A stretch of DNA of 64,000 nt from Dactylonectria macrodidyma (GCA_020744425.1 JAGMUV010000021.1:248001-312000), one strand, 5' to 3'. Counted from the first letter of the stretch, positions 45,937 to 57,184 are shown. Notes: generated by a model from the letters alone, not told the origin. A program made the numbers and translations.

Positions 45937-47797
45937 ACGTACATGATAAGTGAGTGAGCCAAACAAGTGAGTGAGCCACAAATCCTAACCTTTAAAATTA
46001 AAACCTCAATAAAACCGCAACAAAGCATTAAATAAATTAAAACTAATCGCTATCCTCTTCTTCAGAGGTCTCAATTATAATCTGACAGGTCCTTGCATTA
46101 TGACCGGCCTTTCTACATATTCCACAGCGCCTTTCCCTTGGCAGCGCTGACCTCCTTCGACCACCACTTCTCGACGATTCAGCCACTACCTGCGCATCAA
46201 CGTCTCTCTGATCCATCTCATCCCTTCCCTCATCTAAAGTCATCTTCCCTCCTTTACGTAGGCGGGTTCTTGTCGCTCTGCGCCGCTTACTAAGAGTCTC
46301 ATTTGCCTGTCGAAGGATCTGGTTCTCAGACTTCAGTAATGCCATCTGATGCATTATTGCCTTTGTTCCCTTAGAAAATGAATCAAGCGCCTCAAGGATA
46401 GATGCTGGAGAGCTGCTCTGATGCCTTCTTACTCGTCTTTTAAGGTATTCAGACTGCGAACTGGCCTCAAGCACTGTCTTCGGGGTCTTCGAGACCCAAG
46501 GGTCGGGGAGGCCGACCTCCTCTGCAGCCGGTGTTGGAGTCCGTAGCTGCACATTAAGCTTCGATATGACATTTTCTGGGTTAAAGGGAACAAGTCCGGC
46601 CCCTCGGAAACCTCCCTCAATATTATTCCTTGTCATAGCGGCTTCGTGGGCAGCGTAGAAGGCTGGGAAGAACTCGGTCTTTGAAACGTGGGTTATAGAG
46701 CATCTGATCAATTGCTCAATTGCTCGACCATAGGCTGTTTTAAGCGGCCCAAAGCACCCGACATCAAGAGGCTGGAGCAGATGAGATGAATGAGGCGGCA
46801 TACAAAGCGTAACGATGTCGTTCTCTTCACAATATTTCTCAAAGTCGACAGAGTGGTGACTTTCATGCCCATCGAGGATTAGAAGACGATAGCGACCGGT
46901 CGATCGATCCTTTGTGTGCTGATTAAAGTGCTTGAGCCACTCAAGACCCGTCTCATTGTCAGTCCAGCCATTTTGAGTCGTCGCAATAGCCCAATCGCCC
47001 GGGAGGTTGCTTTCCCGGTACCAGCTAGCGAGGTGATATTGGCCCGCAACCACGATGAACGGCTGGATCGCCCAGCCTTCTGCATTGATCGCCTGAATGA
47101 CCGTAACCCATTCCCGGTTTCCAGGCTGGACTGATTTCGGGTTTCCACGCCTATCTGTGCCTGTGACGACCATTCCGCTTGCGATTATGCCCATCATAAA
47201 GCCGGTCTCATCAAAGTTGTAGATATCAGCTAGGTCGATACCATATTTCGCGATTGTGTTCTCTACGAGCCGGAACCAATTGCGAATAATGGTTGGATCT
47301 TCGCATTTAGCCCTCTGATAGTCGTATTTACGAAAAAAAACGCGTCTTGAGGTCTGGTTGTCGCCTGACGAAGTTGGAAGCCCAGCGCTTGCCGACAGGT
47401 GACGCGTCGCGGTCAGCGAGCAGTCGGTTGGCCATTTCTTCAACACCACGCAGTCGCGGGGGAAATCCTCGCGAATCCAGGTCGAGGATGAACTGAACAA
47501 TGATCTGCTCCTCTAGATCGGATAGCTTGCGTGATTTGGGGATAGTATCGCGTTGAGACGGTATGCCTTTCTGCCGGCGACGTAAGGTAGTACGATCTAC
47601 ATCATAGATCTCTGCGGCGCTCCGGATACTTAATTTTGGGTCATTTTGAAGGGCTTGAAGAGCAAGAAGGATATTTCCCTCTTTATTTGGTCGAGACATC
47701 TTTAGTTGTTGAGAATTAATTGATCATTTGAAAAGATGAGAGATTGAGGGATTTTTGGCTCACTCACTTGTTTGGCTCACTCACTTATCATGTACGT
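45937..47797 (-). mobile_element. pogo/Fot1-type transposon, almost intact
   Basis: A 1861-bp element with inverted repeats of about 43 bp (45937-45979 and 47755-47797) and TA on both sides (45935-45936 and 47798-47799). Each repeat contains a doubled AAGTGAGTGAGCCA-like motif. One transposase gene fills the element. Confidence 0.93.
46043..47699 (-). pseudogene. pogo/Fot1 transposase with one homopolymer frameshift
   Basis: From ATG 47699 the first frame encodes a CENP-B-type helix-turn-helix DNA-binding domain and ends at 47328. The second frame, ending at 46043, carries the DDE domain with NFDETGFMMG, LLILDGHESH and LLQPLDVGCF, followed by a helical C-terminus and a CCHC zinc knuckle (CGICRKAGHNARTC). 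The frames are joined by a run of 8 T on the coding strand at about 47331-47338. The related fragment at 13629-14153 has 7 T and keeps the frame at KTRFFRKYDY. One base separates this copy from an open gene of about 550 residues, so an assembly error is possible. Confidence 0.9.
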
Positions 47798-47964
47798 TAA
47801 GTACTCAATAAGCAGGAGTCAATCAGGGAGGAGCTGAGTGAGTATTGGATGGTGGGAGGCTCAGCAGTAGGCCTTACAGGAGATAAAAGGGGGGGCAGTT
47901 CATCGCAGTGCACCCGACCAATTCATCTCCTCTCCCTTTTACTTCTCCTTAACCTGACACCGCC

Positions 47965-50110
47965 ATGTCGGCCCCTGAAGCTTCTCGCCTACCGGACTCT
48001 GAAGCCATTTATTTGGCCCAAGAAAGAGTCACTGATCCGGCTCTTGGGTTTTTTACTTGTCCGTTGCCCGACTCTGCGGTCAATGATTTGAACCAAGATG
48101 AAGCCGTTGACCAGGATTGCGATATTCTCCTTCAAAGGCCTTGTGTAAAACGACCATTGGCCTTCGCTGCAGAACAGAGACGTCAAAAGCGGTTGCGGAC
48201 AGAAGCTCAGCACCTACTGTGTTCCTCTTGCCTTGCGGTTTTTTTACGCGCGGAGAATAGTCTTCATGTGAGTTCTTGCGTATTTATAGGCGAGCCATAC
48301 GTGCACCGCCCCGTACACGCACCACTGGTCTATTAGTCAGCAATAGCACTATAAATCCCCTCCCTAAGTGCCCTAAAGGCCCTGTAACAACAATGGACCT
48401 TCCACCTCAACAAGTCTATACCTCACGAGAAGATCTTCACTTAGATCTTATGATTTATGCAGCAATTGGTGGCTATAAATTTATTATTCGCCGCTCACGC
48501 TCATTTTGGCAAGGCTCTGAGCGACCTACTGTTTTATATGCTTGCAATCGCTGGCGTCAAGGCTGCCAATTTTCAATTCTAGCAAAGGAAGACTCTTACG
48601 AATTGTGGCATCTCAAACATCGCACTGAAACCCGATTTTCTCACCACAACCACGGGCCTCAGCAGCCCCGAGAACCCCCCCGCCAGCAGCCTCAAGAACC
48701 CCCCCGCCAGCAGCCTCAAGAGCCCCAGCAGCCCCAGCAGCCCCAGCAGCCCCAGCAGCCCCAGCAGCCCCAAGAGCCCGAGCTGCAGGAGCCGCTAGAA
48801 AAGAAATTACCTACCTGTAGCAAATGTCATATAGAAGGCCATAGAAGGGGTGCAAAATGCTGTATTTTGCGTGGTCAAGATAGCCCATAAATACAGGGCC
48901 CTTAGGGCACTTAGGGAGGGGATTTATAGTGCTATTGCTGACTAATAGACCAGTGGTGCGTGTACGGGGCGGTGCACGTATGGCTCGCCGTATTTATATC
49001 CGAATTTATCTAATATAAATTAAGGTGCGTTGTGGGAAGTGTTCAAGTGCGTTTCTGAGATGTCTATCTCTAGAACTCGTTGTTATAATTATAAGGAGGT
49101 ATAGCCTTAAAGATCTAAATAACTTAATTCGTACCTATTATTACCTTTGCCGTCTTAGTACCGGAATTCTCTATGGACCTGCTTCAAAAGCAGCCTTCAA
49201 AATTTGCGCTACCTATACAGACAGCATAGCTACAATAAGTGCTCTAAGGAAAGCAAATGCAGCCCCTGAAGCCTTCTATGAAGAGGAGCCAATGCTCACC
49301 TGGTATCCACTGAGAAAACAGTTCTCTTCAGTCCTCATTTCAGCATCATCAATAGCTGCTGCTCGAGGCGAAGAAGCCATTGTCGAACACCTTGTTTCTG
49401 AATGCGCTGTTAGTATTAACCCACCCTCTAACAATGGGGATTATACTAATTGGATAACCCCTATTAAGGCTACAATGCGTGGGCAGCAAGACAACATGGT
49501 TAGGCTCCTAATCCGACTGGGTTCTGATCTTTCTTATTCTTCTAAGAGTATAGCCCTGCATATCGCTGCTGCTATGGGTTCAACACATCTATTTCAGGAG
49601 CTTTTCGATGCTGGCTATGACATGGGCCACAAAGACTCTACATTCAATACACCTATCAGTTATGCAGTCAGCTCACCTCAGTATGAGGAAACGGTGCGTT
49701 ACCTTTTAGAACGTGGAGTAACCATGGACTTGCGGGACCTGAGATTGCTCATATACTCTATGCGTTTCTATGAACGATATCCGGCGGATGATCCAGTTCC
49801 GTTCATACGGAACGCCGAAACTTTGGAGGACATAACAGAAGCGGCGCAGGAGACAGTACGCGGAAATATCAGTAAAGTATTCACTAAGGAGCCACGCATA
49901 CTGCACATCTTTCAGGGCCTTAGAAATTACGATAAGTCTTTGGTTGCTAACATCCCTCGCTCATTCAATGCTCTGGTCGACAGATTGCTCGTGGGTGGGT
50001 TTTCTTTGGATATCAATGGCCTCACTAAGATGCTGGAGCGAGTTCCGTTCTGGCACCAAGATTGCCCAAAATATGAGTTCGACAGTGGTTCTGAAGATAA
50101 TAATCCTTAG
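47965..50110 (+). CDS. F-box/ankyrin-like protein with a transposon-filled intron
   Basis: Proposed exons 47965-48267 and 49025-50110, 462 residues. Donor GTGAGT at 48268 and acceptor TTAAG at 49021-49024 join two ORFs in phase 0. Exon 1 ends near a CSSC pair and exon 2 begins with CGKC, so a possible zinc-binding site is completed by splicing. Then follows an F-box-like helix pair (LSLELVVIIIRRYSLKDLNNLIRT written in two parts: LSLELVVIII and RRYSLKDLNNLIR), and ankyrin-type units (AIVEHLVSE, TPIKATMRGQQDNMVRLLI, ALHIAAAMGSTHLFQELFDAG, TPISYAVSS...VRYLLERG). F-box proteins with ankyrin repeats usually select targets for ubiquitination; that role is inferred. Removing the 701-bp MULE and one 9-bp duplicate leaves a normal 47-bp intron. 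Confidence 0.75.
48289..48386. repeat. Mini-MULE left terminal inverted repeat
   Basis: Reverse complement of 48892-48989 with one mismatch (aaagg versus aaggg near the inner end). Confidence 0.93.
48393..48890 (+). CDS. MULE DNA-binding-domain-only protein
   Basis: 165 residues from the ATG at 48393, starting just inside the left repeat and ending 1 bp before the right repeat. The N-terminal 85 residues resemble the FAR1-like DNA-binding domain of MULE transposases: VYTSREDLHLDLMIYAAIGG, then CNRWRQGCQFS and a closing HNHG. A Pro/Gln repeat follows, and the end is a zinc knuckle, CSKCHIEGHRRGAKCC. The catalytic DDE region is absent. The ORF fills the whole interior and has no stop, so it may be under selection or very young. 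Possible role: a competitor or helper for a full transposase (inference). Confidence 0.75.
   Translation: MDLPPQQVYTSREDLHLDLMIYAAIGGYKFIIRRSRSFWQGSERPTVLYACNRWRQGCQFSILAKEDSYELWHLKHRTETRFSHHNHGPQQPREPPRQQPQEPPRQQPQEPQQPQQPQQPQQPQQPQEPELQEPLEKKLPTCSKCHIEGHRRGAKCCILRGQDSP
48657..48785 (+). repeat. Pro/Gln-coding tandem repeat
   Basis: Two copies of a 30-bp unit (ccccccgccagcagcctcaa core) followed by about six 9-bp ccccagcag units, coding PQQ repeats in the mini-MULE protein. Confidence 0.85.
48892..48989. repeat. Mini-MULE right terminal inverted repeat
   Basis: Partner of 48289-48386; followed at once by the second GTATTTATA. Confidence 0.93.
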
Positions 50111-51890
50111 AATCCCGAGGATGGTTTGCTAGAGAATATTTCTGGGGGAGACACAGATTTTATGTTCGAGTCGCTAGGTAGAACTCTCGGTTTATAAAGG
50201 CATTGGCGGACCCCGTATGGGACCGGCCTCCTGTTTATGATAGGCCCGAAAGGACGAACATGTTTGAGTACGCCTCTTTTCGCACTAGAAGCGCGCATCA
50301 CTGCCATCCTTCTTTTCGCACCGCGTTCTGTACCTGCGGCAGGCATCACAAGCACGCGATGCGCGAGAGTGACGGTGAGGTCGGCGCTGGCGTGCCATGG
50401 CTTGCGCCATGGTTTCGAAAGGAACCCGAAATCATCCGCACTGCTCAGGCCAAGTTGCTTATCCTTTGCCTGTAAACTATGGCAAGATTGGCGTCCACCC
50501 AACAGTCTGACTGGCACCCCTTCGCTCCCGTGCCAGTAATAGCCCTGTTATTATATGCCACGAAGCCAGGCGCATCCGCATGCTGGCATCCCCATTCCAG
50601 TAGACAGACTGAAGAGGACTACCAACAATGCATGGCGTTTTCTCCATCTTCATATGGTATACTATGATGAGATCCAGCAGTGGGGGAAGATCATCAGGCC
50701 TTTCCCCGCTTTACCTGACCACCAAGTGTGTGTGAGATCGCTAATGGGACACAAGACAGCATCAATGCTCTTATCACCTCTTCCTTCCCAGTGCTCTCGT
50801 GACCGTGCTTTCGCATCGCGCCCTGAATGTGTTTCCCCCTTTCCGGAGCATGAAGTGAGTTTTTGCCATTGACGAAGCATATTCAAGCCAAGAGAACTCT
50901 CGGATAGCTCCAGGAGCATTCGGACAGCTAGGTTCAGCCGTCAGCGGATCCGTAATTCTTCAGCCATCCTGCATGATCACCTGTCAGCCACACATGGCCG
51001 CTAAGATCGTTGTGGATCACTCGTCCGGGGTGGTGGCATGGTATCTTAACCCTAACCTTAAGCATGTCGAGGGGAAAGGGCACCTCCGCAGGTTATAATT
51101 AGATGAGTGTGCTATGAAAAGCCGAAGAGGTGAAATAGCTGCTCGTCGATGCTGATATTGAGATGATGGGCTCTAGGAGTGCGTCTTGTTCGAGAGCAGA
51201 ATCGGATGCTACAAAAAGTCACCATTTGTAATAGAAACGAATCCTAGTCACAAGAAGTCCAATTTCTCTAGATCCCGCCGCCCAAAAAAAATACCTACGG
51301 CACCCTAATAGTATAGGCTTTGTAGACTTCCAATTCAAACTCATGGGTATAGGGTAGGTACACTTCTAGAAGAGTAAATCTCATGCACTAGACTTAGCAG
51401 AGAAAATAACATAGACTTAATACGGATGCACACCGGAATTGAGAGGGATTGATAGGTGGGCGTGGCTTACTTTGGATTCGAAAGACAGTTTGCTTAAACT
51501 GCTGTCCCTCGTCGCATTATCTTGGAAATATCAAAGTTCATGATAGCAGCGCCTAGTTTTTTTTTAAATTAATATCCGTATGACTTTGATCAGTCTTGAC
51601 ATCGACTGGCCTTTGTCTGGATTGGTCAACTCAACTTATTTCTTATTTATACCATGCCTAGCTTTCTAGTATTGAGATCCTCTCGCCCAAGCCAGGCAGC
51701 ATGAGTGAGAGCTGTGCTGTCTCCAGTTTGATCTTCTGCGTCGCGACCGTGCAATTGAGGGCATCGCAGCCGCGGCTGCGCAATTGAAGCTATCGCGATA
51801 CCTTCGATTGCAAGGAAGAGGGTGATGTTACAAGGTCTGAATTGACGGAAATTGCTCCTGGTATGTCAGAGAGTTGTAAGCGAGGGCGGT
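50111..51890. other. Intergenic, no gene recognised
   Basis: Short overlapping ORFs around 50100-50900 show no family motif. The rest is AT-rich with many stops. Confidence 0.5.
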
Positions 51891-51933
51891 CACGTGTACG
51901 GTGGGCGATAGGGGGCACTGTTGCAAAACCCCC
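51891..51933. repeat. Left terminal inverted repeat of the 5.2-kb element
   Basis: Pairs with 57014-57056 with about three mismatches. Confidence 0.85.
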
Positions 51934-52464
51934 GGTCGTTTCCTTTTGGGTTTAGGCGCTTAACTCCTTAGTCATCTCAGTACTTTGGGACGCTATAGGA
52001 TATGTACCGCGGACTAGTAGCGGGCTCGCGCAGTAGTATTCGGCTGTTGACTTTTATGCTCACTATATTAGTCGATAAATGGTGGACTGGTTACTATTAC
52101 TAAAATAGTTATAAAATATGTCCAGAAGATGGTTCTAATAATTTGAGTTAGCTTCGAATCTAATGCTATTTACTATTTCGTAATTAAAATTTACCTATTC
52201 TAGAAATTGCGAGCGCTTAGTTACTTATTCATCTTGATCTCTGGATAAGGAGTAGCTTAGTGAGCCTATAAAGAGTCACCGTAGTGATCCCGCTCTTGGT
52301 CCGTAGCGGATTAGCTTGGTAACCTCCTGCTTAAATGAGTCTAGCGACTTTATCTACTATAGGAAAGGGTGATATTGATTGTTCTTATTAAATTAAAACC
52401 TTAGTAGAAACTAGATTCCTCCCTTTCTTTCCTTTCTGACTTTTACCTCCTCTCTTCTACTGAA

Positions 52465-53757
52465 ATGAGCCCTCTAAAGATTCCCTCCGAGTATGTCTAT
52501 TACATCCAAGCCAGAAAGAAACATCATAAACTCTTCATTATGATGTATGTTGGCGCGAATTATTGCGGCTATTGCGGCCTAGCTAACCCCTTTCAGCTCT
52601 AACATCAAGCCAGGTCTAAAACTCTAGCACTTCCGGGCTTATATGATGAGGTAGTGGAGGTTAAGGACTCCCCGCCATGGCCAGTCAGTCTAGTAAGCCA
52701 GCTACTGCGTGATAGACCGAAACCCGTGTCATTCATTAGCATTAGACGCACGGCTTAACTGCTCCCTAACGAAGTGTCTGCTCCCAGCACGGTGAATATA
52801 CGAGCACGCATACCTCCTCCTAAGGCGCCGGGCAATCCCTATTTCATGATAGTTATATCGGCAGCCAGTCGGGCTATTTAGGATACAAAAACCAGTACTA
52901 GAAAGCCTATAAGGCAGCGGACTGGGTACTAGTAGGTGTATATAAGTCTCCTGCTTGTAAGCTTAGAGACCAGGTATTTTAATGGGCTTGCAGTGGAGGT
53001 TCTGGAGACGGTGCTGCTTCTGAAAGATACAGTGATTAAGTTCTCCTTAGTAGATTTACTGACTTAGCCCTCATTCACCGCGATTTTGTTCGACCATCTC
53101 CGTCCGCTCCTGCCTACAATCGATCTTACGAACAGAGACCTATGGAGCCTTTCTTATGCTTTGAGTTTCTCTAGTAAGAAGATCGTCACCGTTCTGAACA
53201 CTGATAAGTACACGACCCCGTCGAGTATGCTCGCCTCAGGGCACTTCGGCAATAATCAGGTAGGACAGTTAAAGGTACTAGTCGTCCTTACATCCACGGA
53301 TGTAGTCAACAAGCAGGAGCCAGTCACACCGCTTAGGCCAGATGAATACTCCACGCTAGTCAAGGAAGAAAAGAAACGGAAGGTCAAGTAAGAAGACCTG
53401 AGTCCTGCGCCCTGGCGTAAGAAGCGCATCAAGCAGGAGGAATATGTCAAGAAGGAGAGTCACACCAGGGACACGTACTAGGTCAAGCAGGGAGTACACA
53501 TTAAGGTGAAGCCAGAAGAGCCTGTCCTAACTGCCTTCCGCCAGAGCCTAACAGACGATGAGCTTAAAGATATTATTAAGGAGATCATTATACATGAAGA
53601 TATGGCAGACCCCTGTGAAGTGGAAGATCCGCTTCGTGATCTATTATTTGACGACATTCCTAGCGATAAGGGGAGTGGAGGTATGGCAGGTGAAAGAGAC
53701 GAAGTGAATAGAGGAGATAATGAGGAGATTTTGGTCCCAGAGTTCGTAAGAGACTAA
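52465..53757 (+). pseudogene. Gene remnant of the 5.2-kb element, unknown family
   Basis: A single frame from ATG 52465 to TAA 53757 contains about eight in-frame TAG/TAA stops and no frameshift. It has a CGYCG segment that may be zinc-binding (about residue 36), Lys/Glu-rich middle parts and an acidic end (DDIPSDKGSGG ... VPEFVRD). Not recognised. Confidence 0.5.
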
Positions 53758-53944
53758 ATCACCTTATTACAGAGTCTAATTCTAATACTACTAAGTAACC
53801 TAAGAGTTCATTACTTAGAGCATTAATAGCGATTAAGCTCGACTGCTTGGTACTGGTATCGATGAGGCGCTTCTACTAGTACGATCTACACGCTTTAAAG
53901 GGATAAAGATCCCTGTAACATTTACTGTCCAACAGAATAGGAAG

Positions 53945-55500
53945 GATTGACTACTTGGCTTCCTTATCTAAAGTCTCACTATCCTGCTTATTATTACTTA
54001 TTTTCTCTATATTGTTCCCTTCTTCATCCTTATATCCTAGTTTAATAAGTGGTTGCTCTGCTGGTTCTCCATCTCTAAGTTTATTATAGAAAGCCTGATT
54101 TACTCAGTCGTATAATACTTCCTATATGCGTTTAGATTCATAAACCCGCATTAAAATGGCAAGGCTTATATATTTAGTAACACTCCCTATTAGTGCTTTA
54201 CGATATGCTAATATAGGCTGTAGGCCACTTTTGATGTGCTGAATGATTCTATCTTAAAGGTCTAGGTAGAATCGCTTAAAAGGCTATAGCTTGTCTGGCT
54301 TTTAGTAAGTCCTATAGATGACATCATCGTAGCCCATTTTGACGAGAACTTGGCAATACTAATACTTTGTCTATAGCTCTAAGCAAGTGCTAATATCAAT
54401 ATTAGCCAGTAGTCTGTACAGTTCCTCTAGGACCGAACGGTTAATGGGGATCCCCTAGTTGCATGCCTTCTCTAGGTCTAGGTAATGGTAGTTCATCTAG
54501 GGCTGACCGTAGACCACGTGCGGACGGTTTTTCTAAAGGCGGATCCGATAAATGTTCCACGCCTCTATAAAGTCGAAGAGTTCTTAGCGTAGTATATCTT
54601 CGAAGATAGTATAGATAGCGATCTAATCCTCTAGCATATTGCCATCAAAGTCCCCGTCTCTAGCAAGCTCCCCAAAGTAGTCCACCCACTGCTAGAAAGA
54701 TATATACAGTATGCGCTCCTACTAACTTTCGATCTTGACATTCTTTGTGCTTAGTGCGGCCTTATAGGAATCCTTTAGGCGCTTCCCTTACTAGAAAACC
54801 TTCCCATTCCACTCTACCCGTCCGTCTGCCGCCAAAGCAAAATTCCAATAAGCTGCAGCAATTAGCGGCATCTCACTACCTCTATCTGCCTGTAGATACT
54901 ATAGCCAGAAGCCGTATGTGTCGCATGCGGCTAAGTACTGCTTTATAATACTCAAAGCAGTTGTAGCAGAGTGGCTAACATAAAACCAGATAATGTTACG
55001 CGAGTAGGCGTCGATTGCAGTATATATCTCGAATCCGTACGCCTTGAGCTTATCATGACTATTAATGCACTACTAGTAGTTCGGACTAGGGATAAGAAAC
55101 TGTCCTTTCTTCCTCTGAAATATCCTTTTCCAGATCTCGACCTCATTCGGGAACATGATTTTGTACATTGTAAAGAGAGGATCTCTTAGTACTCAGGACT
55201 GCCTTTGCTAGTGAAGATAAGGCTGTAGGAGGCTTTTGCCATATCCGGAAATAGCATTAGAACGTCGTGTCATTTCGATAATAACCTTCTCTGTCTTCTC
55301 CAGCAATACAAGGCGCTCCTCATCGCTATTAAGCCTGCGCACCCAGCGGCAGTCTGAGTAAAGCCTAATGCGCTTCAGACCTCGTTTCGTGATCGGCCAG
55401 CCCTATCTCTATAGAACGCTCAATGTCTGCTTCTCGCTAAGCCTAACGCAGAATATCAGGTCGCGGGTGGCCTCTATAAGCTCTGGACTCTCTTTAGTAC
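53945..55500 (-). pseudogene. Integrase-core (DDE) transposase remnant
   Basis: The minus strand reads through many stops as an integrase-like protein: a helix-turn-helix-like start (LIFCVRLSEKQTLSVL), then CINSHDKLKAYGFEIYTAID with a first Asp and SRNIIWFYV, then LQADRGSEM with the second Asp, and a long C-terminal part with DYFGELARDGDFDGNMLED and FIEAWNIYRIRL. About 20 in-frame TAG/TAA stops interrupt it, many at positions where Trp fits the family. It is a dead gene; catalytic spacing was judged by eye. Confidence 0.6.
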
Positions 55501-56479
55501 AGGCTTGCTAGCATGGGAGATGCCAGCTTGCGATTTGGCGAGAGATTGTACTAAGATTGATAATAACGCAATGATGCTTCTAAAGCTTATACTGAATCCT
55601 GCTTCGCAAGACGCCGTTAAGGTAGAGATGAGTGATATAATCACAGTATTCATCGATTGGGTTAGGCGGACGTGCCATGTTTGCGCAGTGAGGTCGAAAG
55701 AGTGTGGACGATCTGCTTCATCCTGATAGCTAGAAAGGGGTGTGATGAGGCTGGCTTGCCGTACTGGTCCGCTGCGGTTTTACAGCTGGCCCGAAGCGGT
55801 GACTGACCCGGAGGGGCTTAGCGTCAAGTTACTGATTAGTGGAACCCTACTAAACCAAGGGCAGGACCAAATATCTACAGAACCTAGATCCCTTCTAACC
55901 CTATTCCACCTTCCCTTTTATATCATTACGTCCGTAGAAAGTCTTGTGGCTAATGATGGCGCTATGTCCACAGCCGATACAGTTATTATAAGTGAGACTA
56001 CGACTGCTGGCATGACAGATGGGGACTCTTGCAGCCAGAACGCCTTAATAAAGGGGAGCAGAAGATTGATCCAACCCAGTATCTGCAAACCCGCGGCGAA
56101 GATTACCATACGATCCAGTAAGTCCTTATGCAAAGCGATGGATGCTAACTTGCCTGTCTGAGCAGAAGAAGAAGCAGACGAAGAAGGCCTCTCCCTGTAG
56201 TTCGGTGCGTTACTTCCCGTGCCGGCCCTGCGTCACCCGCGCCATAAGGGCTCCCGGCCATGAATGTGCCTCTTAAGACAGTATGCTTAGTTTCCTAAGG
56301 CCATATACCTCCTATGCTGACATGCACTGAGTAGATATAGGTACTGCGTGCTAGGACTGCGCAAAGACTGGCTATATATACAGGCTAGTAAGACATTCCG
56401 GCTCTGTTAGGTAATAAACCACTGACCAATCTGCGTTACTAGGTCCCCGCTGCGGCTTATACTGCTATACGTGCCTTTT

Positions 56480-56815
56480 GGGACCTGAACTGGCAGTTCA
56501 GTAGCGTGAATGACGATCCGGATGATGCTTAGCGCGCTACTGCGCTACGCGCCGCTCAGCAGTTACGAGCTTGCGGTAGTAGTGCGGCTCCTCCTGCTGC
56601 TCTAGTACTAGCTCCTGCTTTGGATTCGTTTGGGGAGGTATTAGAGAAGAGTCTTAAGGAAAGAAAGGTTATAGCATTAGAGGCCATCGCCGGAGCTGCT
56701 CGGCTCTGGGTCGTAAGTGTGATTAAATCAACAGATGCAATACAACTACTAACTCAATGTTTAGCAGCTCATTCAACAAGCTGAAGACGATGAAGAGGAG
56801 GATAAGGATAATTAA
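56480..56815 (+). pseudogene. 3' end of a third gene in the 5.2-kb element
   Basis: After an in-frame TAG at about 56528 the frame runs ATALRAAQQLRACGS ... VIALEAIAGAARLWV, then across a classic intron (56713-56764, GTAAGT donor, ACTAAC branch, TTTAG acceptor) into QLIQQAEDDEEEDKDN and TAA. The acidic C-terminus and good splice signals show it was a spliced gene. Family unknown. Confidence 0.5.
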
Positions 56816-57013
56816 GAAGGGGCATAAAGCTTAATGCCGCTTTGAATAGAATAGAAATGCAATCTGCTAGTCCGCTGCAGGCTCGCTGCGGCGACTGTAT
56901 CTTCCCTATCACTCGCAAAAATCAAGAAATTCAAGCTAAGGTACCTAGGCCAATGTACTGCGGGTCAGCGCGAATATGGCTCTAACCTAATTTGGCACCT
57001 GCGTGGTGATTTT

Positions 57014-57056
57014 GGGGGTTTTGCAACAGTGACCCCTATCGCCTGCCGTACACGTG
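57014..57056. repeat. Right terminal inverted repeat of the 5.2-kb element
   Basis: Partner of 51891-51933. Confidence 0.85.
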
Positions 57057-57184
57057 GGCGCAGGCTTTTCCTGGTACGGCTAGACCTGTCAGGTCACAGG
57101 AAACGCAAACCGCAGGCGGTCTGCCCAGAAGAGCCTTGAGGAACGAAGTTAGAGACGAAAATCTCCTCGTCTACAGTCTACTCT

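Larger units (their letters stand above)
48289..48989 (+). mobile_element. Mini-MULE (Mutator-like element)
   Basis: A 701-bp element with 98-bp inverted repeats (one mismatch seen) and a 9-bp target duplication GTATTTATA at 48280-48288 and 48990-48998. A 9-bp duplication is typical of Mutator-like elements. It carries a single small ORF and no transposase core, so it must depend on another MULE. Confidence 0.92.
51891..57056. mobile_element. 5.2-kb DNA transposon with integrase-like transposase, heavily mutated
   Basis: Bounded by 43-bp inverted repeats (51891-51933 and 57014-57056) starting CACGTGTACGG and containing CACTGTTGCAAAACC, with only three differences seen. Inside are remnants of at least three genes: plus 52465-53757, minus 55500-53945 and plus to 56815. 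All are crowded with TAG/TAA stops but few or no frameshifts. No clear target duplication was found. The family is uncertain; the integrase remnant recalls IS3EU-type elements. Confidence 0.7.

Noticed and set aside
50107..50517. 136-codon minus-strand ORF
   Set aside because: No family motif, overlapping ORFs on the other strand, and no splice partners.
53945..56815. Reassigned TAG codon as an explanation for the stops
   Set aside because: Intact genes in the same window use TAG and TAA as normal stops, and Trp/Gln codons normally.
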